Positions 36,595 to 48,292 are shown, counted from the stretch's first letter. The stretch: DNA of 64,000 bases from Polytrichum commune (GCA_950295325.1 OX485807.1:2296501-2360500); one strand, 5' to 3'. The notes: generated by a model from the sequence alone, not told the origin. Program-made: numbers and translations.

Positions 36595-37246
36595 ATTTTC
36601 CTCTCCCTTCTAACTTTCCGGCTTGCAACTCTCTCTCCCTCTTCCGGATTCCCTCTCTTCCGTCTAACTGCTACAGAGTCCCGACAAGCCAACTGCCGGT
36701 GACTGAAAAGTGCTGAGTCCCAGCAATCCAACTGCTGGCGGCTCGAAATGACAACAACCTCACCACTCGTTCTCTCAGCAATTTCGTCGTTTGTGAATAA
36801 AAAAAAAGTGGGAAGGAGAAGGAAGGGACTCCTAAATAACCCTCCCCTGTTACCGTTTGGTTTAACGGAAAACGGTTATAACGGTTTTCCGACGGTCTTC
36901 CCCCAACCGTCATAAACCCGTTATAACCGCCACTTCCGGGCCGTTGGGTAATCTTGGCGCGTCCGTTACTTGGTCCGGACCAATGGTTCGGATCATGATT
37001 ACATGGTCTGCCCATCCTATTTGACGGACCGGTCATGGTACTTATTTTAAGTCGTTTTATCGCACAAGGCGGGGTTAGAATACTCTATTTCCTAGTACAA
37101 TTAATTTTAACCTAAAAGACCCTACTATCTTCAGATAAGCAAGGAAAAATATGGAAATGGAATCCGTATTTCCGTATTTCCGTCTTTCCGTCGAATTGGG
37201 ACTCCCACAGGGCTAGTTCGAACAAAATTGGGTGAAGACAATGCTT

Positions 37247-39988
37247 TCACCAACCAAATTGGCTTGGGATGTTCCTCACCGTCACGGGAAGAGGATCAGC
37301 AGGGCCAACGTAATGCTCGTCCATTGCGAACTCTTCACAAACGTCTCCATTGCTAAAAACCATGTTGTCGGACTCGACAACCGTCAAACGACTTTGTGAC
37401 CAAAATCCTTGTGTTAAAATTGTACGGGTGTCACCACCAAGTGTCATTAGGGCCGAGCGAATGCGATCCCAATACGCAATCAAAGGTTCATGAGTATCTC
37501 TAACACGTCTAGTGATGTCCTCCTCACACAACTCTTTCCAATATTCAATGAATCCGGATATGCCTTTGATGATTTCCGGCCCATTCCTCATGGGGTCGGG
37601 TTTGCAAGGCTTTGGATCCCCATCCGGGAGCAAACATTTCCCATCATTGTCTTGACGCCATACAAGTATACCATCATCCGGGCCCCAATTAGGAGATGTG
37701 CACAAAAGCTTGAATTGCATGGCAAGGAGACCATCATCCCTTATATAGAATCGGAATTGTTGTGCTTTGGTATGCCCCACCAAACGGTCCCCTCCCTTCA
37801 ACATGTATGACTTGATGAAGGCCTTGAAATCTGGTACTTCCTCAATCATGTGCGGAATTACTGGCATATGGTCCAAATCCATATACGATTTCATAAGAAG
37901 AGGTATGGTTGGAAAATCTTCTTTATGCAACTTCATGCTCCACTGTCCGAATGATGCATCAATGTCGTCGTGTGTATGTCCCACCATCAAAAACGACACA
38001 AACACCTCCTTGAATATTCCTTTCGCCACGAGCAATGACCAAAAAAAAATACGTATCGACATTTGTTGTCTTTCGCGCAATTATTAAGTTGAACGTGAAG
38101 AGTTGGAGGCAATGGTTTTGCACAAATAGGTTCTCCCGGTGGTTCTGGCAATGACGACATACAAACCTCCTTCCCCGCAAACACTGCTTCGTAAAGGGGT
38201 GTCGTTCCACAACCATCAAAAAGTGCACGTGATGAATGTAACGGTGGTTTCTCCAGATCGCGCAAGAGTTTTGCAAATGAACCCACTGTGTGGTTAGCAT
38301 CGCCAGGGTAAAAATCCAACCCATAATGGACATACTTTACGTCTCCATGGCCGTGGGCAATCATCCCTGCGGAAAAAAACAAACGATGCTTGAACAGCAA
38401 CAATAACAACGACAACTCCAAACGGAGGTATGAAATTGGACATTTGGCAAACACACCCAATAAAATTTGAGAGAATTTGAATACATATTTGTGATTCAAT
38501 ACAAACCTGTGACAGATACGGGCAACTTGAAGAGACCATCCGTGGCCTTTATTTTGCGTGCATAACAAGGGCATGCGGTCTTGGCATGGTCCATTTTATC
38601 ATGGATGATTGTTAGAACCTCAGTAGGCCTCATTATGGATAGAGCACGGTTCTTGTAGTAATCTTGACGGTGAGCCTCTTGGTTGTTGACATGTTCAATA
38701 TATTTTGCTTGGTGTCTAGTGTGGGATTCGGTGCCTATGGGGTGGGCGTCTCGAAGACCTTTGTATTTTTCACACGTCGTACACCTAGCGAACTTGTCCC
38801 CAGGTCTCTTCAAAATGTATTCGACAAACTGTTGGTTTTTAATCACACTCAACTTGGACAAAGAAATGGGCCCACATCCCGCTATGCGACCCACTTCGTT
38901 GATGTCCGTTAATATGTTCTTCCATTTTGTACCCGTGGGCAACACCATTTGTACAACTTTCTTCCCTGACGACAATGTCCTCGTCTTGTGAGGCATTGCA
39001 TCGGCCAATGGGACTATGATGGTGGAGAGTGTTGCGGAGGCTTGGAGTGTAGCCTCCCCAGGTTTCTTTGTGCCCGAATTGCCATGAAATCGAGAGCGGC
39101 GACCCAACAATGAATATTTTTGAAACCTATAAAAGTCAGATTTTGACACGGCGTGGATGGTATACCACGCAGTACAACACACTTCCACATTCTCAAGTGT
39201 GACCACCTTATGCCCATGGGTGTCAATGTGGACATTTCTGTGGACCTCGAGTTTCTTTGCCGATCTCATACGGAAATCTGCAAACCACATCTCTTGACGT
39301 AGGGACTTAATTTTCTCCCGCGGGAAACATTGGCAATATTTCCTCTCGCAACAGTCCTTGGCGGACACAAGACGGATAGATTCGTCTCCCAATATACGAT
39401 CCCGTCGACGTTCCTTATCTCCACGAGGCACACGGTTAGAATCATATCTGCGTAGGCCTTTGCGAGGACGTATTTTGGCCAACAAAGCTAATTGCGTTTG
39501 CTTATGGCGGCGCTCATGGTCCAACAAACTTACTCCGTCATGGAGAACCCGACAAAGAGGCCATCGACGCAAGGAAAATCTCCATGTCACCGGGACGTCA
39601 AGCGGAAGCAAAGAATTCAAGATGCACACACCCACATCATCGGGACCAAGGGGGTTGGCATCCACACAATCACGGGGATCGGAGTTTCTACATCTGCCAT
39701 CTGCCACCAGGACACCAACATCGTTGAAAAGAACAACATCAAGGCCCACCCATTGCTCCCTACCGAAACCGGCACATAACGGAATGTCATCATTGTCATC
39801 CCCGGAACGTATAGATTGTTCGTGCGCTTCAAATGATTCGTGGGAGGATGCATCCACAAACCCACCCATGGCATTTGCCATGCCATGATTACCCGCCGAT
39901 GGCGAAGATAGTTCACAGTCACTATCGGAAGAGGAAGCTTTTGTGGATAACTCCAATGAACTATATCCAACGTGCATCGCCATCCAAC
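37247..39988 (-). CDS. DUF7869-like transposase-related gene, interrupted
   Basis: Two exons with good splice sites: 39988-38507 and 38366-37247, joined in phase (V-T-G-M-I). An earlier intron acceptor precedes 39988. The first exon has a Cys-rich segment (KDCCERKYCQCF) and a CTTCEKYKG knuckle. The second has VQLNNCAKDNK and FLMVGHTHDDIDASF, the hallmark of a widespread DUF7869-type family with an RNase H-like look (conserved D/N and H-T-H-D-D-I-D). The frame breaks at a T9 run (38041-38049): one base is missing relative to the resumed frame. The 3' end is cut off by element 2. Probably a transposase or helper of a DNA transposon; inactive here. Confidence 0.7.
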
Positions 39989-40431
39989 CTAAACAAACCA
40001 CCAATAAATGACCAACACAACAACCACCGCAATGCATACAAAAGCGGATACGAGATATGCCTACATATATGGCTAAAAAATCACAACCAACTCTCGCCAC
40101 ACCGTTGCGGGACCTCACATATGAAGACGAACGTGCGTTCGACAACAGCCCCATGACATGCAAATCGTACACGGGACTCAAACGTCCCTGCACAACGGAA
40201 CCCCATTCCGAAGGGCTTTGGGTCGAGTCGCTAATAAAACATCGGAAGGGTTGTCCACCACCAAAGGACAATACAAGCACATATATTTACGAACGCGCGG
40301 ACGAAAACATCAACCCAATATACAATAAAATCTAAATGGGACATATTATAAGAACATCTAAAATATACTTGCCACATTATCCACATGCAGTAAGCATCAT
40401 ATTTGAGGGGCGTGTATTTGATGGGCAAGTG

Positions 40432-41251
40432 TTTACGAACGATCGTTCGTTAGCTACAGCCGAAATTGAGGGCTTATGCACACAAACGATCGTTCGTAAG
40501 TTCCAGCCGAAACTTAGGGGCGGATGCATACGACCGATCATATGTATGTTACAGCCGTGACAGTGTTTGGCAAAAATGATTGGACACGTCCGAATAGAGA
40601 TATCTATAGCCACGTTACAGGGATACATGAAATCCAATATCCAGTGGAAAATGGCAATCGACATCTATCACTAAAATAATGATTGCATAGATACGAACGA
40701 GCGTTCGTATCTATCCTAAACATGGTGTAGTCCTCTACACATGCTTGTGTCAACAGGTCTGTTGGTGGATGCGTGGACGGTGGACCGGTGGTATTTACGA
40801 ACGTACGTTCGTAAATTTGGAAAACCTAATTCTTAGTAGACACAAATGGTAGTGCGAAATATGAATGCCCGTTCGTATTTAACTTCCATATTGTTAACGT
40901 GGCCAATGCAAGGAAGTGTATAAATTAAGGGATGTTTATGGATTCTTGAAAAATTATCCCAGTTGATATTTACGAACGTACTTTCGTAAATATCCCATCA
41001 TTAGATGTTCCGTTGGAGAAAACGGTTACATGGGAACTTATGCGCGTCTGGGTCTTGAAGGCAGATATACGAACGTACGTTCGTATATCTTCGACACAAT
41101 TTTTGCGCCTAGTTCTGTCTATAAGTAACTCAATGTCGAGTACGGTTGTGATCAACTTACGAACGCACGTTCGTAAACAACTCACATCACATGTATGTAC
41201 CTTTTGTACATGTGCTACCAACTCACGTTTACGAACGTGCATTCGTAAACG
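40432..41251. repeat. Palindrome family A, cluster 1
   Basis: About eight good and three degenerate copies of TTACGAACGNNCGTTCGTAA in 0.8 kb: near 40432, 40483, 40527 (poor), 40691, 40793, 40860 (poor), 40967, 41063 (28 bp, perfect), 41155 and 41226. The central NN varies (AT, AG, TA, AC, TG), whereas the CG-flanked arms are conserved. It lies upstream of the DUF7869-like gene (minus) and downstream of the MULE gene. Confidence 0.9.
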
Positions 41252-41309
41252 TCCGGTATTTGCGGCGGTATATACGGGTATGTGCAGTCTGTAGGAGGGA
41301 AGCTATCTT

Positions 41310-41395
41310 ATGAGCGATGAGCAGTGAGCGGTGAGCGGTGAGCAGTGAGCAGTAACACATGAGCAATGAGCAATAACATATGAGCAATGATTCCA
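41310..41395. repeat. GAGCAGTGAGC-type minisatellite
   Basis: Short degenerate repeats of GAGCRRTGAGC and GAGCAATGAGC. Confidence 0.8.
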
Positions 41396-41529
41396 AATTT
41401 AGTAAAGACACACGGGTTTAGGGTACACAACCAAAATTTTGACAAATTAATTGCATATTTTCAATTGTAAATTGCCAATATTTTAAATGAAGCACAAGTG
41501 AAAGGGCCCTATTTCCATGGATCATTTAA

Positions 41530-41765
41530 AACACTTTCAATTCATTGCTGATTTTTATTATAATAATCCAAACCAATACATGTCATTTATTGACATCCTT
41601 ATACATGTAGTTACAACCAACACTTGCACAACTACTCACATTCCACAACACCAGCAAGTTCAAGTAGGTGCATAACCTCATTATACGTACATGTAGGTGC
41701 CATAATTGTGAGCCACTCAAACTGCTCACGGGTTGAATTAAGGCCCAGAATCTAGAAATGAAAGG
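41530..41765 (-). pseudogene. Duplicate of the MULE gene's last coding segment
   Basis: The minus strand reads APTCTYNEVMHLLELAGVVE and then the stop, matching the end of the MULE gene at 42208 (APTYTYNEVMRLLELAGIVE). The 3' flank (AATCCAAACCAA.. block) is duplicated too. A partial tandem duplication about 560 bp downstream of the original. Confidence 0.8.
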
Positions 41766-41811
41766 AAATTAGATATTAGAAATAGTCAATATGTAGGTAA
41801 CTACTAGGTTT

Positions 41812-42005
41812 TGAGACATCCGCCTGTGGATGCGAGTTGTGTAAGAGACTGGTATTAGGTCTGTATCAACCCGGGTTCGAATCCGGTTGGTTACATTGAC
41901 TCGTGCTATCCCAAATTGAGCTAGTGATAAAGCTGGAATAATCTATAGGCGGATACCAAGAAGACGTTAGTACGCGGATGTGCGTAGAATCTTCTCAATT
42001 ATTTT
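41812..42005 (+). mobile_element. Probable tRNA-derived SINE
   Basis: Contains a perfect B-box-like GGGTTCGAATCCGG near 41872 in a short unit between two duplicated 3' segments of the MULE gene. The A box is less certain. Ends with a T-rich tract near 42005. Target duplication not resolved. Confidence 0.5.
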
Positions 42006-42207
42006 TTATTTTTAGAAATTTGTTATTATTTATCCATGTCAATCAATCAAACCGCTCACGGTTGGGTCGTAGTCTAAATAGAAATGAAGTTACTGAATCA
42101 TTTGAAATACTTCCAGCCCATTGCAGATTTTTATTATAAAAATCCAAACCAAAACATGTCATATTTTGACATTCAAATATATGGTACTTAATAGACCATT
42201 TGCAATA

Positions 42208-45200
42208 CTACTCACACTCTACAATACCAGCAAGTTCAAGTAGTCGCATGACCTCGTTATAGGTATATGTAGGTGCATGAATGAACTTGTCACTCTCGTA
42301 ATCCACCTTGCACAAAAATCTAAACACATAATAAAGATGTTTACAATACACCCATTTTCATTTCTTTCCCAATGCATGGGAGGACATTTTCGTGAAATCC
42401 AGGCATGTGCAATGCGGGATGTCGCCAATTGTGACATGATATATGATATCATGCTTGGAGACAATGTTGATTATCACTCCAAAGCCCGGATATGGAATGG
42501 CAGTGACCCCAACCACATAGTAACCCTCCATGAGTCCGGCACTCTCCCATTTGTTTTTGTGATCCGGTAGCGGTGCTGTTGGATTACGACGCACTGTCTT
42601 CCCAAACCTGAATGTAGGGTGGGCATCCGGGTTTCGTGGCATAGAAAAATGCGAGCGAGGGATGGGGAGAATTACAATTGTTGAAAGCCTACGACGAGGG
42701 GACAATGCCTCCCTCTGCTGTAGTTGAAATCCAACATCTTCAAGTGCCAAAACATCCTCTCTCAATAGATTGGTGCCTATCTTCACCGGCCACGTGTTGG
42801 GTACTATAGGCCAGTCCAACACATATTTCTTCTTACTGCCACTCACACAACGCTTGATGTCGTCAGGGCAAAACCAAAATTCATACTCCACATTGTTGGG
42901 AGATCGAAATTCCTTCCTGAGCCCTTTGTATGTTGGGGCAGGTGTGCCATGTTTCCCAGTCCCGATTTTAGCATTGCACATAGTCCCTGTAATGGCCTGC
43001 AGTGCCCAACATCGTTTGGCTGAGTTGGGTGGTAATCTTGCAATGTGCCAATTGGAAGCAAGATAATCAGTCTCTAACACGGATGTAGTATGAGCCACAC
43101 CATGAATTGCAGAACTCAACGATTCCTCTATGCGTTGACGAGTTGCTCGGGTGTTGGGACGAGGAATGGAATAGTTTACTTTGTCGAGTCGATGAGAGTC
43201 ACAATCAGCACCTGGTGGTAGGTTGAGTTTGCGTTTGGTGGAACCAAAGAGTTCTGACCCTTCCAATCCACAATTTCTAGTGTTGACGTCTTCTGCCCCT
43301 GGGTAAGACTTCATGGCATCAGCCAACATTTTTAGATCTCCACACCTGGCAGTTGCTTTGAGTTTCAAGGAGGCCGAATCAGGACCTTTACCATCAGACC
43401 CCCCTTTCAACCATGTCCAGTAATTTGCAATTTGCATGAAGGCACGGATCATGTTCTCCACTGTAGCTTCATATAAACAAGTCATCTTGTTGCCGGACTG
43501 TTGGAGCCATTTGTTGTGTACAGTCTCTGCAAGGTTGCATGTTGGCATTTCCGAACGCTCTTCTATTGTTATATCCTATGAACAACACACAAATACAAGG
43601 ATAAGACAAATATAAGATAGATTACATATCTAGGTTTGGGTCGTTCGACCCAAACTGCATACAAGGTTTGGGTCGAACGACCCAAACTGTTTGTTGTTTG
43701 TTGTGTACAGTCTCTGCAAGGTTGCATGTTGGCATTCCCGCACGCTCTTCTATTGTCATATCCTATGAACAACACAGAAAGACAAAGATAAGAAAAACAT
43801 AAGATATATTACATTGAATAATGAAGTTTGATATGTACTTACAAGTAGCATATAGCCACCCCATTGTTTGTAAAGAAAGTGCCAAAATCCCAACCACTCT
43901 GAAAGGCCAAGGATGCCTTCTTCGGAGGCAGCTCCAAATGACAACCACCAAGAACGAATCACATGGTACTTGGTCTCAGCGTCGTCCATTGTTTTCGCGT
44001 CTTTGTAATCCTTGTATATTTGTTTGTGTTGAAATTGCAAGGATGGTTTGATATACTTTTGGGTCACCTTATCCAAGCCTGCGGACCAATGGAAAAGACA
44101 TGTACGCTCACATGCAACCATGGGTAGACTTGGATCACCATCCCCGTAAATCGCCCTTACCGCATTCCAATTAGCTTGAGCACTATCAGCCATAAACCCT
44201 TTGAAGTTTACGTTTGGTACACCATTTTCTGCCATGACAGCATTCAAATTATCCCAAAAGAGAATTTGTGCTGCACCATCTTCAAATTGCATGTCACAGC
44301 ACACAATAGTCAACACTTTACAGTATCGACTGTCGTACACATGGCAAGCCATGGTCGTCCAGTCCTTCAAACGTTTGACATGGTCAAACATAATCCATGA
44401 ATTCTCCATATCCCCACCGACTTGCATCCTCTTCACAAGCTCCACACCACTACCTAGAAGGTCTACAGACATCTTGAAAACAAACACTTTGTCCTTTGAC
44501 TGCCCTGGGAACCAACTACCATGGACGAATTTGAAAGCAGAGTGGTCTTTGAGCGCCATAATACTATCCATAGTTCCCATTTCACTACGCAAAAAATACT
44601 TTGATCCAGATACAAAGTTACGACAATTTGGAGACGCAAGAGTGCTGAATTTGTCCATGACGACCTCTAGGGATGAACCAACCAAGTGATGGCCTTCGAC
44701 ATTTGCGGGAGATTTGAGAAGGTAATCGGCCAAGAATTGTTTGCTCGCCGCCATAACTATGGCTGAATTTTTTGCTGTGGGTGTTTTCAATACTTCATTT
44801 GCAACGCATTGGTATGCCATGTCCAATGATTCACGGCATGTGCCATTGGCCACATGGTGATCATGTACACCAAGATGAATGCAAGCCCTGGACATTCCAA
44901 CGGATGTGGAGTGAATGTATATGATTCGAGCATTACACAAAGCAATGCACACAGGTGTGGAACGACATACCTTACACTCGACAGTGGACTTAGTAGGGGG
45001 AACAACACCCACAGCAAATGGGATAGGAGTTGAACCGGCCCATTCAGTGTTGTTCCGGAGGCCCCCATTGCGATTTATGTAATCACAGTAGTCATTATGA
45101 CATTGGAGATGACCAGCACAAGTAGAGCGCCGGAAGGACAGTCCAAAGTCATTTTGGATATTCGTGGTTTTGGTGGTGCACCAAGGGTGACCGTCACACA

Positions 45201-45978
45201 TCTTGTCCAAGCCGTCCATTGAGCGACCATACGTACTTGGAGCTTTGAGTGCCACAGGAGGCAAGAGAAACAAAACATCACCATTAAAAGAAGATGGTAA
45301 GTACTTGACTTCACGAACATCTATACTGTCAAAATCAATGGATGCAAGATCGGACTTTGATCTTTTTCTTGATTTTGTCAGCTTCAAGGCATCAACCATA
45401 ATCAACCCTGTAGATGAAAGTGAAGGGTGTAGTGGAGGACGTTGAGAAGGTGAGATTTGGGGAACCACCTTCTTGTACATAAGACCGCAAGGGGATTTGG
45501 CTACATGTATAGGAAGTTGGGAAGGAGTAGAATGAACACTTCTAAATGGAAATGGCGATGTGTTTGAAAGATCAACAGATGCACAAATGTCATCTTTTGA
45601 ATCTGATAGCACAAACACACTATCATCAAGGGGTTCCACCTTAACAGGTGCGATAGAGGGAAGTTGAACTGTGGATGTACCGGATTCGTTTGTCAAAATG
45701 ACAGTTCAAGCTTGCATCTGAGACTCAGAAAGTCCTATCACCCTAAATGAACCAGGTCCTAAGATCCACATAAAACCAACATCAGTTCTATTTTTTGGAA
45801 CCAAAATCGTTTCATACACCTCTCCATCTGCAGAGTACATCTCATGCTCTAAATACATGGTTCCTATCTGGAGGTTGAATATCAAACTAAATAAATCCTT
45901 TGAAACACTCACATGACCATCACCTTGGAGTGGCAAGATGAAGGGAACAAAAGATCCATGAGCTCTAATGGTAGCCAT
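42208..45978 (-). pseudogene. MULE-type transposase gene with SWIM zinc finger
   Basis: ATG at 45978 (MATIRAHGSF), exon 1 to 43843, one intron, exon 2 from 43575 to the stop at 42208. The central part of exon 1 (FKGFMADSAQANWNAVRAIYG, here followed by MVACERTCLFHW) fits the MULE DDE transposase region with its Asp and a C..H motif. Exon 2 ends with CTCLDF and then VYCKHLYYVF, a CxC..CxH SWIM finger. Two in-frame TGA codons, at 45706-45708 and at 42358-42360 just before the C-x-H, interrupt an otherwise open frame. The intron holds two family B palindromes. Probably a recently silenced transposase. Confidence 0.75.
43497..43842. repeat. Duplicated exon-intron junction with two family B palindromes
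   Basis: The start of MULE exon 2 plus its upstream intron sequence is present twice (acceptors at 43575 and 43762, 187 bp apart). Between them lie two copies of TTGGGTCGNNCGACCCAA (43633-43656 with TT centre, 43665-43688 with AA centre). Confidence 0.85.
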
Positions 45979-46500
45979 AGAAAATCAAAAGAACATATGA
46001 ACAACACATCACAAAAATATGGGGTGAATATTGCTTTTGTATAGAATTGTGTGAAGAAATGAATGGAAATGAAAACGTGTGATACAATAATGGATGGAGA
46101 TGAAAGCGTGTGATATATAACATCTAATAATACAGAAGTGGACATAACACAATAATAGTTAGAGAATATTTACGAGCAAGATATACACAAAATGACATCA
46201 AATACTAAAAGTGTTGGTAGAAATTTAAAATATATATGTGTGGACTGACGTAGATGTAGAAAGAATTAAAATTGGTTGGAAAAATAAATTATTGATCATT
46301 ATGAATAGAACAAAATAGGTGTCACAAAATTTTGGCGGATATAACAAAAATAAACACATAATGACAAACGCGTCGAAATATCTCGTTCATTGAACGCCAA
46401 TTACAACATGTGATCGTAATATACGCCGGATTTTGTGAGATAGATACATTGGAAGAATAAATCATAGTACCTGATAGAAAACATATCATAGACACCAACG

Positions 46501-46780
46501 ATGGTGGACGATGTAGAGAGAACACCCGTGAGGCCGAAGAGAAGACGTACGAAAGCTTTGTATTTCACTTCCGAGAAAAAGAGGTTCAGACGTGTGAAAA
46601 AGAATAATGCAAATAAGGAAGGGAAAAGAGACTTGTTGAATACGGTAGAAGAAACTGTGAAGACACTGGATTTTGATGCGATGGAGGATGATGAAGGTGC
46701 AAAGAGCAAAGAAGATGTAGACTATCGTATATCAAAATCCGAATTGAAGACGGGTTCAAAGAAGACGACAAACAAAAAGG
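46501..46780 (+). CDS. Putative first exon of a basic nuclear protein
   Basis: Starts ATG, encodes about 93 residues with a basic cluster (RPKRRR, then KKRFRRVKK) typical of nuclear localisation, and an acidic stretch (DAMEDDEGAKSKEDVD). It ends at a strong donor (AAAAAG|GTAAGT). Divergent from the MULE gene, about 520 bp apart, so a shared promoter region is possible. The next exon is not identified; it may belong to the DGNHR gene that starts 1.7 kb downstream. Confidence 0.4.
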
Positions 46781-47030
46781 TAAGTCAGTTCAACGTTCAC
46801 ATAATTTGATAGTGCATAAGTTGTAAGTTAGGACGGAGAACCTTATACGTTCACTCACATGTCATGTAGTAGCAATTTATAGAAGTTATAAATTGGAGAG
46901 AAGAAACCCTATACGTTAATGCACAACAGCACATGGTATATAACATAAATTTAGGAAGGCTAGAAGTCAGGAGGAGAACGCACAAGGTTTATAAGAGCAA
47001 CTTAGGGAGGCCAAAAGTTGGGAGCTAAAA

Positions 47031-47119
47031 CCCTGTGCGTTAACGCATAGGGTTTGTAAGCGCAACTTAGGAAGGCCAAAGTTGGGAGGTAAAACCTTGT
47101 GCGTTAACGCACAAGGTTT
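47031..47119. repeat. Palindrome family C, first pair
   Basis: CCTGTGCGTTAACGCA.. at 47031-47052 and a perfect 28 bp palindrome centred on GTTAAC at 47092-47119 (CTTGTGCGTTAACGCACAAG core). They lie in repeated ~55 bp units (GCAACTTAGGAAGGCCAAA) that run from about 46.97 to 47.17 kb; earlier decayed versions are at 46.84-46.95 kb. Confidence 0.85.
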
Positions 47120-47576
47120 GTAAGAGCAACTTAGGAAGGCCAAAAGTTGGGAGGTAAAACGATTAGGAAAGCCTAAAAGTAAAACAAATATCTATTGTAT
47201 GAATTTAAATCGATATTCAGAGCGTAGGAGCAAAAAAACTATTCAAAACGGGGTTAGAATGCACGAAATGAGAAATATGTCTACTCAAGTATTCATGCAA
47301 TACGTTATAGGAGCTAGAAAATGACACAAAATAGCATAATTTTTTTTTTGCCCCAAAACCCAAAATCTACGAGGTGGCCGAAAACAAGGAAATAGATAGA
47401 AGAATGAAAAAAGAAAATGATTTCAAACCAAAACAAAATATGAGAAGAATTTGTAGCTACGGAGATTTTGATAATATAGCATTTTTTATTTTTTTTTGGG
47501 ACCCCATTAGCATTTTTCCAGATTTTATAAGTTTTGGCAAATCTACCAATTCCATGTTTTCAAATTCATGTCTCGG

Positions 47577-47659
47577 CCCTGTGCGTTAACGCACAGTGGC
47601 CTCAAAGTTGCCAGCGCAGACCCTGTGCGTTAACGTACAGGGTCTACGCTGGCAACTTT
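47577..47659. repeat. Palindrome family C, 56 bp near-perfect inverted repeat
   Basis: One copy at 47577-47598, then 47604-47659 forms arms of 28 bp with two mismatches, centred on GTTAAC and extended outward by AAAGTTGCCAGCG and its complement. It could form a long hairpin. Confidence 0.9.
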
Positions 47660-47879
47660 CTAGCGGCTATGCGGGGCCACGAAGAGCCACGCTAAATATG
47701 GCTCCAGGAACGAGTAGTATAAATTGCCACACCCCCAAAGCATTCAGTCTTTTTTTCTCTCATCTGTCGGACCTGAGATCATCGCTGCAAGCTCTCTCAT
47801 CTACATGTGCAGTACAAGGTTTGTTTGCATTTTCGTGATGACAGGGTAATTGCGCATAATCAGGCGTAAATTACGGACA

Positions 47880-48226
47880 GTTTAGGTCGTTCGACCCAAA
47901 CTGTGAGCGTGGTTTGGGTCGTTCGACCCAAACTGTTTGCCTACTTTGGGTCGAACGACCCAAACTATGAACATGGTTTGGGTCGAACGACCCAAACTGT
48001 CTGCCTCGTTTGGGTCATTCGACCCAAACTGTGAGCATGGTTTGGGTCGCTCGACCCAGACTGTCTGCCTAGTTTGGATCGAACGACCCAAACCACGCTC
48101 ACAGTTTGGGTCGTTCGACCCAAACCACACGCAGAAAGTTTGGGTCGTTCGACCCAAGCTGGCTGTAGGCGGTTTGGGTCGCTCGATCGAAACCGCGTGG
48201 ACAGTTTGGGTCGTTTGACCCAAACC
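47880..48226. repeat. Palindrome family B array: 11 regularly spaced copies
   Basis: Eleven copies of TTGGGTCGNNCGACCCAA start at about 47880, 47911, 47942, 47974, 48006, 48038, 48070, 48103, 48137, 48170 and 48203, i.e. every 31-34 bp. The spacers alternate between two types (GTGAGCRTGG and GTYTGCCTAS), giving a 62-63 bp higher-order unit. From the seventh copy on they include the reverse complement (CCACGCTCAC), so the array turns around midway. It lies immediately upstream of the DGNHR gene. Confidence 0.92.
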
Positions 48227-48262
48227 TCTCGCCCAACTTTGGTAGTCCTGTAGTCGGACACA

Positions 48263-48292
48263 CAGACCCTGTGCGTTAACGCACAGGGTCTG
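48263..48292. repeat. Palindrome family C, perfect 30 bp copy
   Basis: CCTGTGCGTTAACGCACAGG core extended to 30 bp of perfect self-complementarity, between the family B array and the DGNHR gene start. Confidence 0.92.

Larger units (their letters stand above)
32176..37209 (-). mobile_element. Element 2: 5.0 kb inverted relative of element 1, nested insertion
   Basis: On the minus strand it starts TGTGGGAGTCC at 37209 and ends GTGTTCCCACA at 32176. GGGCT flanks both sides (32171-32175 and 37210-37214), a perfect 5 bp target duplication. It matches element 1 along its length in opposite orientation but carries an extra 973 bp insertion. Different target duplications (CAAGA versus GGGCT) show two independent insertions, not one inverted duplication. 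It landed inside the DUF7869-like gene. Confidence 0.9.

Noticed and set aside
24851-37209. One giant inverted duplication containing both element copies
   Set aside because: Different perfect 5 bp target duplications (CAAGA and GGGCT) flank the two copies, so they inserted independently.
47880-48226. CRISPR array
   Set aside because: The repeats are palindromic and evenly spaced, but the spacers are only ~9-12 bp and are themselves repeated and inverted. The context is a plant nuclear genome, and there are no cas genes.
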